Part shown: positions 11,000 to 23,296 of the stretch, in pieces
Numbering within the stretch: the stretch's first letter is position 1
Layout of the letters: each line of letters begins with the position of its first letter
Origin: Chalara sp. BL73
Lineage: Eukaryota > Ascomycota > Leotiomycetes > Helotiales
Direction: 5' to 3'
Assembly: GCA_918026815.1 (NCBI GenBank)
Contig: CAKJVC010000150.1
Span: 1,550,001-1,614,000 of the forward strand
DNA: 64,000 nucleotides
Notes under the pieces: generated by a model
The model's database searches: none
What the model was told of the DNA's origin: nothing
Seen by the model: only the letters and a program-made list of their open reading frames with translations
Made by a program: the position numbers and the translations under genes

Positions 11000-11219
11000 T
11001 TTTGGGTACATAAATTTAGCTCTACGTGATTTGAAATTCGCTGATCCACGGGCTGACAAGGACAGAATCGAGGCGGGTAAAGACATCTTATTGAAGGACA
11101 CATCTGCGCGGGTCCTTGACGACCCGAATTTCCGAGACCGGCGAGATAATGACTCTTCCGCAACAAAACAGCCTTATACAATTAATTCTCAATTTGCCGG
11201 AAGATTTTGTCGCAGCGTA

Positions 11220-14200
11220 ATAGACCCTTTGACGGCTATTTCTCTTGCTGGCACGGTTGTTCAATTCGTGGACTTCAGCTACAAGCTCATCAAAGCTGGT
11301 AGCCAGCTATACGAAGGTGGCGAGTTTAAACGGCATGCTATAGCCGCTAATTCAGCAAAAGGGGTCCAAAATCTTGCAGTCACAGTTACAAAGGACCTTC
11401 AAGACTACAGGACTAAATTACAGAAAGGCTTTCAGTCAGAAGGGGTCCTGCGTGACTTTGATGGTGATGAAGCCATCTTGGAGAATTTGTGTTGCAACTG
11501 TAACGAGGTGGCTGATATCTTGATGAAGCGTCTGAATGAGCTTAATATTCTAGAGAACACCGAAAGTCGAGGATGGCACAGCATTCAGCACGCCTTGTTG
11601 AGTGTCTGGTTAAAGAAAGACGTGGAGCAAATGATACAGAGGCTGTTAGAGTATCGAAATGCTATCACCTCCAGAGTCTTGTTGTCTTTGGCGTACGTCT
11701 AAGTACCTCCCCTCCCCCCACACCACGGCAACTTCTACTTCCCGCTGACGGAATAATCAATGGCTAGTGAACGAGTCGATTTGATTACTGTGAAGCAGTC
11801 TGATTATTTCAACGCATTTACCCTTGAAAATCAACAGATCATCACTGCCTTGCTCAGCTCCAAAAACTCTGCTACTGAAGATCTCCAAGTCCAGATCTTA
11901 GCACTTAGTCAGCTTCTCAATCGTACAGAAGTCGTGGTCGCAGACCAAGAAGATCGAACTCGAAGGATAATTGTGGATGTTTTTGAAAGGGCATTTTATT
12001 TTGCCCAAACGGTCGAAGAATGGGAAGCATCCAATTCTACCAAGGAATGTGAGAGGTTATTTCGAGAATCGGTAGCAACGGATCTTCTTGACAGCCTGCG
12101 GTTCCCGGCGATCACGGAACGCTTTGAGGAGGTTATCGAGGCCCACCGGAAGACCTTCCAGTGGATCTTTCGAAAACCTGAAGATGGTGTCCATGCTGGA
12201 CAGGGCAAGAGATGGAGTGATTTCCCAGAGTGGCTCCAGCATGGAGACGGAATTTATTGGATCAATGGCAAGGCTGCGTCTGGGAAATCCACGCTCATGA
12301 AGTTTATTTGCTTGCATCCTAATACTTTTCGCCATTTACGAGAATGGGCAGCAAACTCGTCACCACCAGCACCCCTTTGCACCGCTGGATTCTTTTTCTG
12401 GATTAGTGGGACTAAGGAACAAAAGTCACAAACTGGTCTCTTACGATCCCTGCTTCACGACATATTGACAAAGAATCGGGGGCTAATTCCAGTTGTCCTA
12501 CCTAAGCAATGGTCGTCACAGTATTTAGCAAAGCTTGGACTTTCTGGAAAGGCAAATTTGGTAAGTTCGGGACTCTATTTCCTCTACTGTAGTTGGTCAT
12601 GGAAGTATTGGTCGCTGATAGTGCGTAGAACGAAACCTGGACTTTATCAGAATTGAAACTCGCATTCAAGACCTTAATATTTCAAGACCAAATCCCAATA
12701 ACTATGTTTATTTATTGACGGACTTGACGAATATGACGGCGACGAGGATGAAATTGCTAAACTCTTTGGAGACGTTTCAACATCGCCCAATTCCAAATGT
12801 TGCGTCACAAGCCGACCGCATCTTGCCTTCGAAGACGCCTTCGTTGGCTGTCCAGGACTAAGATTGCAAGACTTGACATTTCCTGACATTCGGCAATTTG
12901 TTCAGGATAAACTAGAGAACGACGAAAGGATGCAGTGTCTATCAATCGATGAACCAGATGAATCTCCTAAGCTTATTGAAGAGATCATCACAGGCGCAAA
13001 TGGGGTATTCCTCTGGGTGAAACTCGTTGTCGCATCGCTTCTTCGAGGTCTTACCAATCGCGATCAGATATCTACTTTGCAAGCACGATTGCGTACTATG
13101 CCTAGAAAGTTAGAAGATCTTTACTTGCACATAATGTTGAGAATTGAAGAGATCTATCAAGAGGAGGCTTCACGATTATATCAGCTTGTTGCTGCGGCAT
13201 CAAATAAAAGAGCCGAAGATTGGACTGATATGGCGCCTCTTACTCTTATCGGTCTCTCTATGGCCGAGGATAAAAATCCTGATCTTGCTCTAACCGCAGA
13301 GTTCGAGTTTCTGACTGAGTCGGAGATCCACATTCGTTGTAATAGCATGGGTTCTCTATTGATAAGTCGATGCGGAGGCCTGATCGAGATCCAGCATGGG
13401 GATTGTCCCAGGAATCAGCTTTCCCCGAGTATGAAAGTTTCATACCTACACAAAACAGTGAAGGACTATCTTGAGAAATGGGAAACCAAGGCTGCTTTGA
13501 AAGATCGGACCGGTGGCAAGACTGCAAATGCATACAATCCCAATCTAGCCTTGCTAAAGTCTTGTATCTTGCAGCTGAAGCTCATGTATAAGGACAGGCT
13601 TGGCTCTGTGAGTTCTGCAGATTGCATTGGTTCAGCCGCCTTATACGCTCGCCGCGTGGAAGCGGACACCGCCTCTACGCATCCAGAGCTTATCGATGAA
13701 TTCTTCCAGACAGCTTCTCGGTGGATGCGACGTAATATCACGGTTGATCCAATATTTGACCCTGAAATTTCTCCATTAGCATTAGCGGTGGGGTGTGACT
13801 TGTATCGGTATCTGCGCGTGAAGCTTGCTGATCACGGTGCTATTCCAGGCGGGCGGCGCGGTGAAACATCACTGCTTGAATATGCTTTGGTTCCAAGCTC
13901 TAAGTTGCTGCGGCTCACTGCCCACAATGTTGCATATGTTGATGTGGATGTCGTATCGACACTTCTTGATTTTGGAGTAGACCCAACCGAGCCTTGGAGA
14001 AAGGCTGTGTGTCATCTCCACGAGATTTTCGGACGGCGCAGTTACCGCCCTAGAGACGAACGACCTCACTTGCAGCGATGGACAGAAATCATAAAATGTC
14101 TTATCGCAGCTGGTGTTGTTGTTGATTCCGGCACTAAATTGATTTTGCGGAAAGTATTTTTGCCATATCCAGAATTTTGGAATGAGATCGAAAGTGCCTT

Positions 14201-14267
14201 GCTTGCGAACAACAAACGGTCTAAATTATCACGGCTTGGCAAGAACACACGCTGCAGACAACAATAG
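11220..14267 (+). pseudogene. NACHT receptor (NLR) with lost start and frameshift at Walker B
   Basis: Exons read as 11220-11692, 11768-12560 and 12629 onward, with clean introns of 75 and 68 bp. The N-terminal domain (DPLTAISLAGTVVQFVDF) is the one that normally begins with Met-Asp-Pro, but the codon here is ATA instead of ATG and no other ATG precedes it in frame. The NACHT P-loop is intact (YWINGKAASGKSTLMKF). After intron 2 the frame runs NETWTLSELK and then breaks at about 12700: the Walker B stretch LCLFIDGLDEYDGDED is in another frame, consistent with loss of two bases. From 12702 to 14267 the frame is open (GANGVFLWVKLV, then the DUF7791-type region YLHIMLRIEEIYQEEASRL) to a natural-looking stop. 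Either a very young pseudogene or an assembly error at one site plus a start-codon mutation. Confidence 0.8.
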
Positions 14268-14307
14268 CAGAATTTCCAGCGCTCTCCCAAGTCTCGCTCC
14301 GTACTGA

Positions 14308-14850
14308 TCAGTGTTCGACAGTAGCCACGGTCTCCAGTACTGAGGGTCCATTGCCTTCACCTGCGCCTCCTGCACTACACGCCACGGATACAGACATGCC
14401 GCTCAACTGCTGCAACCTTGGCCGATCGTCCAAAGCCATTCTGCCGGCGCTGATGAGATTGCGTTCCGCTCGCATTCCCCACAGTGCTGCCACTTCACAA
14501 TAGTGATACGGGGCGGTTGTGGCGGATGAGGAGCCCCTTTCAGCTGGCTTTCCCGACTCACCGAGAGCATCAGCTATGTGGGGAAGATCAACGGCTTCAC
14601 CATCAAGCCGATAGAGCAACACTCGTTCCTTTTGACTGGCTTCGGCCCAGTATGCCTCGTCCCGATCCTTGTCCGGAGGAGGGACTGGGTTGACTGCAGA
14701 GATAAGCCGTATCCACAGAAATACGATGCGTACCCGGCCCCAGGATGGCAGAGCCGTTGGTGCCGGGGCTCTTGCATCGCGGATCGCGAAGTGAGCCTTC
14801 AAGCAGCGACGCCGGTGCAGTGAAAGGAAGCACGAGTGTAGATGGAACAA
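14308..14850 (-). other. Open frame of doubtful coding status
   Basis: A GC-richer 180-codon frame without introns or recognisable motifs; it lacks homology that I can recall and has no ATG in good context. It may be a decayed exon (the part reading AYWAEASQKERVLLYRLDG looks protein-like) or chance. Left as a low-confidence entry. Confidence 0.2.
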
Positions 14851-16199
14851 CTCTCAGTTTTGATCGGGATTCCCTGTCTGAGGTAGCTGGAAAATAAAAT
14901 GGCAACTGTAGCACAACATACGTATTCTACACTCTTATCCTTCTAATAAAGTCCCCAACAGTTGCGCGAGCAGTTCTAACATGCGTGTAATCTTGTTTGT
15001 TCAGCTAAGGGGGGGACTCCCCATGCCATACGGATTCTCCGTACCGTTGGGGATCACATATTTCCTGGCTTTCACGTAGACGTGGCATGTGACTAAATTA
15101 AGTGAGTCATGGTCGATCTACATCTTTGTTCTGTCTGATGACACGTTAACATGGTTTGATTATGCATGCACGGATTGATATCCCCCAACATTTCAAGACA
15201 ACTTATCGCTTTTTGGCCACCCCCGCATGCTTCTTATTTTCTCGCCCCTGAGCCTCCAGAAAGAAGTCTGCTCTACATCTTATATCGAAGCAATTGCCTA
15301 CAATGTGACCAAAACTACTCGGCTGCTCAGTTATTAGTTAAATACTATTTGGATAGTTGAATTGAATATGAGTAGCAATGACCTTTGTGTTGAGTTGAAT
15401 AGTAAATTCAAATATTCATTGAATAGGTTTGAGTATGTCACGACACGCGCTGTGGATCTACAGATACAGAGGGCAACGGCAGTATAATACGAGAATCTAA
15501 AGCTAAAGAATGAAGAGGTGCTCGAGGAGAGCGGGTTATATATACGAGGAGCTCTGGGAGCCCAGCTATGGTCGGTCACGTGTGCTTCAGAGCACGGGAC
15601 GTGGCAAGCTACAACTATAAAAAATCGAATTAAAGCTGCAATAAATAGCGAAAAGTGGTATACGAAATATTAAAGGTTCAAAAGCTTCAAAAAGGATGTT
15701 TACAAAATCATTCAAAAAAGCGGCAATATCAACACGTACTAATTAGAGGCAGTCGGCCTTGCCTGGAAAAAAAGAAGAGCAGGCTTTTTGCACTTTACTG
15801 TATGCTTCTGGATGTAGGAAATTAGTAGCTTGTCTCGAGCAGCCAAATAAAGCAGGCACCGTTTGTAGAGGATGTGTACTTGTGCACTGTCGGGAACTGG
15901 GAAAATGAGCAGCGAAAGACGATCCGCCTATGTCCATGGCTCTCGCCTCCCGACTCCCCGGTCCTCCCACAAATGCGGTACGGGGCGAATATCCTCACCA
16001 AGCAACCCCCACCACCACCCCCGCCCCCGTGCTCACCCGCTTTAGTCGACGTACGCGAGGCATCACTTACCCTGGGCATTCCATTTTCCTCCTCACGATG
16101 CCCCGAGAATCTCTCCATCCAAAAGGGAGAGATGCATGACGCGTCCAGTACAGATATTACAATACTGTCGCTCGTTTGTCTCCAAAACTCACCCTCGCC
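14851..16199. other. Repeat-bearing intergenic region
   Basis: Contains the family B LTR at 15436-15606 and AT-rich spacer. Between 15870 and 16200 frames on both strands (proline-rich on plus, glycine-rich on minus) have no recognisable domain and are probably part of a decayed gene end. Confidence 0.35.
15436..15606 (+). repeat. Solo LTR, family B
   Basis: 171 bp from TGTCACGACACG to GACGTGGCA. It matches 61748-61921 (reverse orientation) and 3388-3497. It has TG..CA ends and a TATATATA stretch at about 15538, suggesting an LTR promoter. No target duplication or internal region is visible. Confidence 0.65.
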
Positions 16200-18505
16200 T
16201 CTTCGTCCCCGTCTCCGTACTCGGCCTTGCTGCCACCGTCACCGTCTCATTTTCTCCGTTGCTAATGGGGGAATGTTCCTTACTGTATTCCAACCACCAA
16301 GCTCGCCCTCCCCCTTGCTTCCCGCCGTCTGGTTTTCAGCGCTTCTCTAGATTTCGAAGGCGATCTGATACCTGTCTCCGTAGTCGTCTTTCCCGATGGG
16401 TCGGACATTTCTGCCAAAAAACTTTCCCCTATTGTGAACTACTACCTCTAGGACGACGACGTTTTCTCACGCTCGTTCTTGGGGCACATTTACCCCTTAA
16501 CAGACAAGCAATCTGAGCCGCTGTAGTTTGATAATTCATACATCGCGATCCTTGAAGATTGGGATACGCGAAGCGTACATGTTGTACGTGTGGACATAAA
16601 TGAAAATCCGCGTGGCGGACCTTACTTCACATCAAATAGCGCCCTTTGTTGGGCATGGCGATTGTTCGAGGATACAAATGGCGCCTCCGTGTTCCTAGTT
16701 ATTCCTACTGAAGGCTATAGCGATACGTGAGCCTAAACACCTTCTTCCTAACCCAAACAAGACTAACGTCTTGCCCTTGCATTTACATATGATCCCTGCA
16801 GCATCTCTCATTCCTATTCCTAGTAGATCGTTCTTTGGAAAACCGTCACACTTGAAGCCACTGCCTAGCTTGAGAGTTAGAATCAAGGATAACATAGATG
16901 TAAAAGGAGTGCGGACAAGTAACGGGAACCGAGCTTATGGGGAGCTTTATCCCCCGAAGAAGGGCAGTGCCGCGGTCGTCGAAACTCTCCTAGCCGCTGG
17001 AGCCATCATTGTTGGCAAGGCGATGTCAGTTCAATTTGCATCTGGGAAGAATGCTAGAGATTGGATTGATTATCAGCCATCATTCATACCAAGAGGGGAT
17101 GGGTATCAAGACCCCGGTTGTAGCAGTATAGGTAGCGTTTCAGCAATTTCATCATATGATTGGATGCATTTGGCGATCGGAAGCTATAATAAGAATCCAT
17201 GCCTCCTTAATTGAGACAGGGCTCACATCATGCTAGCTTTTGATAGTGTCATAGGGCTCGCTCCCGACTATGGCCTTTTCGGATTGCGCCCTTTAGGATG
17301 CTCGTCCATGGACAGCGTGTTTCCAGTATCAGAGTGAGTTTAAAGGACCACGCCGCACCGCCGTAGCCTAATAAAGTCCCCTGGGATATTGATACTGTTG
17401 GTTTCTTCACAAAAACCGTGCACCTTGCTGACATCCCCAAACATGGAGAAGAACACTTGCTCAGGATTAGTCGAATTGTTGTATCCAACCGATATTTGGG
17501 CTGCCCGCGCTCAGGAGTACAGGTCCTTGGCTGAACCATTCCTGCGGAAATTTGGGGGCTTCCTTAATGTCAAGCGTCAGGAAATTGATGTCAGCGATTT
17601 ATTCAAAAAGGACAGTGGTACATCTTTGCAAGATTACCTCAATACTGCAAGGCACTATCCTGACAGTATCTAGTTGAGAAACAAGCCTTCTGAGCTCTAG
17701 ACTATTGCACACATTCAGCTCTATGACGGCTACTAAAATACCCGCCCATTCCTTCATTAATACGAACATACTTTTAACAAAAGGGCTTTCGCAGATCCTT
17801 TGTTGAGTACAAATGATAAGAAAGCCTGAACATAGTAACCCACTGTCGCCAATACAAAATCCAGGTCTCTTGGCAAAGCTCTTACGAGACAATAATATAA
17901 TACAGCCGTGGCACAGCGCAATGCCTTTAGTGCCTGGGGGCGAGAGGCACTACTACCTTAGCCCTCAGATGGCGCGGCCTTTAACAAAATCTTACTTATG
18001 CCGAGTGGTGACACTGAGCCGTTCTACCGTTATGCATACCATGCGTAAGTTTCTCCCAGTCTGGCTATTTTTTCCTAACTTTTGACGTCTTGTAGGCGAA
18101 CCATGGAGGGAGGTGCACAAGGAAAGCAGGGGTTTGGATTTAGAGATCAGGCAATCTCAGTTCTTGCGGGACGTCCATATTTCACCGTACCCAGTAAGGT
18201 CTTTGAATCTTCAGACATCTTCATCGTGCTAATACGGCCGTGGGCTAATTCTCATACATGTCACCGGTAACCGAACGGGAGGAATGGCTTCCAGCAACAG
18301 TTGCAGTGATTGGGCCAAGAGGTAATTGCACCGAGTATTTCTGAGTCTGAACGAGATATTAATGGGGAACACAGGAAGTGATTCTGCATTACTGAAACTG
18401 CTGCAGGCCTTCTTGGAAAATACCCCTGGATTGTATGACTCGGTAAAAACAGGAGCTACAATTTTCCCGGTAAAGGATGGATATTCGGTTGCATCTCTGT
18501 AGAAA
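16200..18505 (+). pseudogene. Decayed fungal amidase (amidase signature family)
   Basis: Successive blocks of one protein are scattered over three frames. The N-terminal domain reads DFEGDLIPVSVVVFPDGS (16350-16405) and GPYFTSNSALCWAWRLFED (about 16620). The amidase core reads RVRIKDNIDVKGVRTSNGNR, GAIIVGKAMSVQFASGKN and RGDGYQDPGCSSIGS (16880-17130). C-terminal parts follow at 17389-17673, 18110-18200 (FGFRDQAISVLAGRPYF) and 18375-18505 (GSDSALLKLLQAFLENTPG). The catalytic loop that should read like GSDTGGS is replaced (GSYNKNP), a nonsense codon lies at 16432-16440, and several frameshifts follow. The family hydrolyses amides via a Ser-cisSer-Lys triad; this copy cannot. Parts of the decay could hide introns, but the loss of the Ser loop is decisive. 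Confidence 0.8.
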
Positions 18506-20324
18506 ATTCATTCTTACCGTTGCCTCTTCTGATTGCTTAAAATATTCCTATCCAGAAATACATTGAAATATTGTTCACCACGCCCAGTGTGGCACCATTA
18601 CGTCATAATATTCAACTGTATCATCAACGTCGCCTGGTTTTCCATTAATACCTCCCTTCCCGCGCGAACTAGAGCTAAGAACTGGGACGCCTCCTCCGCG
18701 TCCCCATAATGTAAAACAACAGCGCCAAGCTCATATCTCGTTCGGGCGATATGACGTTTCATCGGAACAGGAGCCGATTCAAAGAGGATCAGTGCGGCTC
18801 TGAAATGCTCTCTAAGGACCAGCTAGCATATAACGTAACACTCTCGGGAATGTCATACATTGAAGTTCCGATACCCATCAAGCGCTCATAACGGCAACCC
18901 ATCCTGTGGGAAAGCACACCAGTTTCGAAATGATTATCGCCAAATGTTTGCGCTTGGCCGTCGAAGGCTCGCTTGTGGATGTTAAAGGCTTCATCCCACC
19001 GTCCCTGAGACCAACGGACCCCACCTAGCGCCTTAGGCCATATTCCGTCTAGAGATATATCTGTTAGTGCCCATGCCAAGAGCAACCTATGGACTTCCAC
19101 TTACGCGCGAGCAGCTTGAAAGTCATGGGGGGTGGATCCCAAAGCGGTTTGGGCAGTTTGTAGCACCCGCTCAAGAGCCCGAGGCGCATCATCTAACTCG
19201 CACATTTTCCACTGAGACTGGCCCCGATTGATGAGGGCTAGCGCGATATTCACCTGATCTTTATTACGATAGTTGAGAAGTCCATGCAGATTCTTTTTGC
19301 GCCATCCCGCTGCTTCTCTGTAGTTGCTGAGCTGCTGCGTTGCCGCGGCCATGTGCTCGCATGCCACAGCAATCCTTTCGTCGTGTGCCTCAATCATGCC
19401 GAAGCTAGGCGCTTCTTCGACGGAACTAATCTCCTCTTTGGAAAAAGATCTGCCGCGCGTGCGGCGTTGTCGGAATAGCGCTATATCGTACCCGCTGTAC
19501 CAGCGAGAGAAGCCAGATCGAGGAGATTTGGTTCCCAGTCTCTATTATATATGTCCACGGCGATACCCCGAAGCTGCGCTGCTGTATGAAAGAGTCCCCG
19601 GCTCCGTGGATACCTGCTTGCCGGTTAATTCTGTCCTCGTGTGATGTGGAGTACGCTTCTGACCAGGAAAGACTTTTAATTGGCGCATAGAGCTCAGGGG
19701 TAATTTCAGGTGAATCTTCTGCTGGTCGAAGCGCCTTAAAACCACTAACATGTGGATAGAACTGGTCCCCCAATTTTCTCACCATCTTTAAGCTCTCAAT
19801 CTGGGCTTTCGCTTTGGTCGGAAATACGTAGTGGAGTACCTAGACCGCCGTCTCGAAAGCGTCAATTTTTGGGGCTGATGTCAACCGCATCATGGCAAAG
19901 TCGTGGAGAAGACGATTAGTTTTGTTTGTTCTCTTCAGATGGTCAATCGTCACGAGGTTGTGGTTCTTAAGTGGTCGGATGCTTTCCCGCAGTTGAAATG
20001 GCGTCGTCAAGTACTTAAAACCAGAAGGTAGGTTCACTTTCGGAGATGATTCCTCCAAAGATGAGGTAACAAACCCTAGGCCTGTTACCCCTTGGATCGG
20101 CGAGTCTAGGGAGAATTATGTACCGTCTGGGACCAGGAAGGCAAGTAAGCTGATAGTCCTCAGCGCCGAAACAGGCTTTATCTCGAGCAACGGCATTGCC
20201 ATCGGCTATATAGTAGCAACTGTGTGTCTACAACCAGTGGTGGAGCCGGGGAGCGAGGTTTTGTGACGTACAGGCAAGTTTTCGAAATCTTACTAGGTGG
20301 TAAAGAAACGATCTAGGGAGCATG

Positions 20325-20364
20325 TTGAACAGGTTAGGTCTAAGGACCATGCCTAAAGTCTATT
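20325..20364 (-). repeat. Diverged copy of a 60-bp hairpin repeat
   Basis: The reverse complement resembles the short repeat at 50814-50870 and 61577-61635 (ATGGTCCTTAGACCTAACCT compared with the CTTAGACCTAGCCT arm of the other copies). The inverted arms are partly lost here. Confidence 0.4.
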
Positions 20365-20404
20365 GTAGGCACCTGTAGGCACTTGTAGGCACCGGTAGGC
20401 ATCA
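20365..20404 (+). repeat. Four tandem copies of a 10-bp unit
   Basis: GTAGGCACCT-type unit repeated four times with a few substitutions. It lies inside the decayed NB-ARC-TPR gene. Confidence 0.8.
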
Positions 20405-22050
20405 GTGTGTTGACATGTGGGTATCACGCCTATAAGTAGAAGGATTCTCTCCTGTAGTTTGAGTTCTACAACCTTCAGCAATTGATACTCGTTTGCCCTA
20501 TACTCTCTGAAGGCCACGTGACTCTTTCTATTTGAACAGAGCACCCACCTCCATGGATATAGCCAGACATCTGGCTCAATGCCGAGGGTAGATTACCGAG
20601 TCTAAAGCATATTTAGCGGTAGCTTCTTGCTGTTTGGCGGTGGATAGTTCAGGCAGGCCGCGAAGAAGAATTTTCATTGGGGACTTTTCATCCAAGGGGC
20701 CCAGAGCGAATTCCTCCGGAATGCTGAACTCCCGGGCTAGACATGCATTTCTAGTTGTGACAAGAACTGCGATCTCCCGTTCAGCCACTATGCTCTGAGG
20801 AAGCTACAGGACTCATCTGGTGCGTTACCGGATGTCATCAACCATGTGGTATTTAGGGATGGACTAATTAGTTTCAGGATCAAAGATTTTGACGGAGCAA
20901 ATTCCGGTCTGTTGTATTAAGCCGCCGAAGGACTTCGTCCTTGACTTTAATTTCGTCATTAGACGAATCTTGGTTTTGAAGTTTGAGTTTCGTCCCGATT
21001 TCCCGAGAATGATGCCTGTAGCTTTTGTAGTGTTTCTGCCGCCACCCACAATACAGATTGATACTTGTTGCAACCTTGATAGGCAAAGGCAAGTGCAATT
21101 CTAGTCTTACCAAGACCTCCCAAACAGCGAAGGACAACGGCTCTTTGACTATGATCATTTGGTGATCCGTAGATACTCAAAGCCTTCTGGATGTCCTGAA
21201 GCTCATCCTCGCGGCCAACAAATGCGGAGTTTTTTTTTTTGAAAACGGAATATGACAAACAGGCCTCACCTGTGTAAACTCATCCGGCCTCGCACTCAAG
21301 AACTTTCGATTGTCTCAAATCGTATCTTGTTGACTTCGTGGTCTGTAATTCGCTCTTCTTCGGCGATCTCAGAAGCTTGCTGGGAAATACTGATGCTCCT
21401 ATTGGCAATCTCATTTCCGAACTTTCCAAGCAAGGTTTTTGCCCAGTTTTCTGCAAAGCTTCATACGGCTGACTTTCGGATACCACTCCTGTCTTGAACA
21501 CTTACTAAGCGGGGGTGCTCTGAAATAGATGATGATGTAAATTGAGAAGTCTATGATGCGAGGGTACATGTCCATAAGTGAGCTTTTTGGCTCGGTGCCA
21601 TTGGAAACAGATCAAGAAGCTTCTTGAATCGAGGGAGACGAAGACAACCCTTTTTCCAGGACTCACTCATAATATCTGCAACGGAGTCTGATGACGCTGC
21701 CAGCTTGTGACATCCGAGTAAACAAGGCATAAACGCATTGGAGGATAAGAACTAATCTGTAATATCACATGAATACTTCCCCTGGGTAGAGGTGCAATAG
21801 CAGGATTGACTTGAACAAAAATGTCTACAGCAGCCATGAAAGGGCTAAGAAATTTAACGATAGTACGGCACCGGAGAACAAACCGAGTAGATTACTGCCT
21901 TAATATTTTCGCTCTAGCCCAGCAACAAAGTCAAGGAGCTCTTCCTTGGAATGGGGCTTAGATGTGAGTTCCCAGTCCTCCGTTGTAGGGCTTGATCTGA
22001 GGGGTTGTGACACCTTGCGGAAGCTCCTGTGTTGAACTATGTGTAGACAT

Positions 22051-23296
22051 GTTAGTAACTAATATCAATTGCGATGTTACGATCGTGCACGTCGTAGGCC
22101 GCAAATAAGACAAACTCGCTGCAGTGACAAAGTATTTTGTGCGTGCTGTCATGCCACAGGGTGGATGTTCTCTCCTTGAATACAACCATTTCTCAACCTC
22201 AGTGATCTTCAGAACGTTTTGTGAGACAGGCAGGCTGGCAGATCGAGAAACTTCCGTTATAGCGACTCACTATCTAATTACACGCACACTGTGGCGTACC
22301 TCCAGCGATGGAATGACTTGCATCTAACAAGAGACGGCCCGTCAAGTCGGGTGGAGAACTGATTGCACAAACTACCCACCTCACTGAGGGAGTTGCCTAA
22401 CTGCCGGCAAGGCTGATTCGGTTAGGAGGCTTTCACCACCATGTAGCGCTTCTGTCCCATGGGCAACTTGCCCGCTGGGATTCTGCAGCTCTGATCATAT
22501 CGGAGGCATCTTGGCTATTCAAACGGCCATTCATTTTTCGCCACGTCAAGCGCCGCCGGCTCTCATACTCTTCTTCCTTGATATTAAGGCGGCCAATCAC
22601 TTGCACAGGACTTTGCATGCAAGTGGCCTCCGCACTTTTAGGTTGTACGCATCAATTCAAAATCCGAATTAAATACTATGGGGCCTAAAAGTGAAACAGA
22701 AACTCGAAGCTACGGCATAGTGCCAATTGTGCTTTACAAACTGCTCGCTCGGTAGGCCAAAAAGTCATACTTTGGGCACCAGGCTGTAGAAGATGACAAG
22801 GATTGATTTTCGTGGTGTTACACCAGACTCAACCAAGAAATAACGCCTCGCACCAACTTGCCGCTGAGGGCACGACGGGTCAAACATTTTGATTGGTGTC
22901 ACTGTGACCAGGGAACTTGACAAAGTCTTGGGAGAAGTTACAATATTTTATAGATAATGGCAACACTTAGACCAAAGTTTGGTTCGAATACAAGCGACGC
23001 AAGGCATTCGCGATATCCTGGCTTGTATGGCCATCTGATTTTCCTAACTTTTCCATCGGATCCATTCGAAACTGGATGTTACACTATTCAAGCAGCGTAT
23101 TGGATAACTCTGGTTTGGTCGCAATGGACTATTTTTGGACAGCAGCCTTGCCATGGAAAAACATGGCTGAGACTCAGCCGCTAAGACTCAGCCACAATGA
23201 GAAACTGGTACATCAATGCAAAATCTTCAAAAACCTTATGGTCAAATATGACTTCTTGATTGCCACTCATTCATATCAAACTTCCTGCAATCAGAG
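22051..23296. other. Spacer between two receptor genes
   Basis: No convincing gene. A minus-strand frame at 22433-22618 is rich in charged residues but has no motif. The short plus-strand frames at 22957-23372 overlap the true first exon of the next gene and are not supported. The two receptors are divergently oriented, so the region would contain both promoters. Confidence 0.35.

Larger units (their letters stand above)
18590..22050 (-). pseudogene. Decayed NB-ARC-TPR receptor (NLR)
   Basis: Read right to left. A start-like ATG lies at 22050 (MSTHSSTQELPQG). An N-terminal DUF7708-like part follows (FLSPFMAAVDIFVQVNPAIA, about 21840; NEIANRSISISQQASEIAEE, about 21400). The NB-ARC P-loop comes next (VVLRCLGGLGKTRIALAFAY, about 21100, preceded by FVGREDELQDIQKAL). 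Then come a sensor-like stretch (VLVTTRNACLAREFSIPEEF, about 20750) and a helical arm (NRLLHDFAMMR). The end is a set of tetratricopeptide repeats with alternating frames (GQSQWKMCELDDAPRALERV; QGRWDEAFNIHKRAF; ARTRYELGAVVLHYGDAEEA near 18680). At least six frame changes and several stops separate the blocks. The order is that of NB-ARC/TPR incompatibility-type receptors. Entirely non-functional, though the P-loop itself has survived. Confidence 0.8.

Noticed and set aside
10999..11220. An intron fusing the PNP-domain gene to the NACHT receptor
   Set aside because: No donor/acceptor pair keeps the frame convincingly, and the receptor has its own N-terminal domain of the type that begins a protein.
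12629..12720. A different splice choice to avoid the Walker B frameshift
   Set aside because: The alternative acceptor at 12620-12621 gives a third frame that loses both the NETWTLSELK and the IDGLDEYDG blocks; the frame needed for IDGLDEYDG has a TAA directly upstream.
15822..16516. Proline- or glycine-rich frames on both strands as genes
   Set aside because: Low-complexity strings without domains; the 3' part belongs to the amidase remnant.
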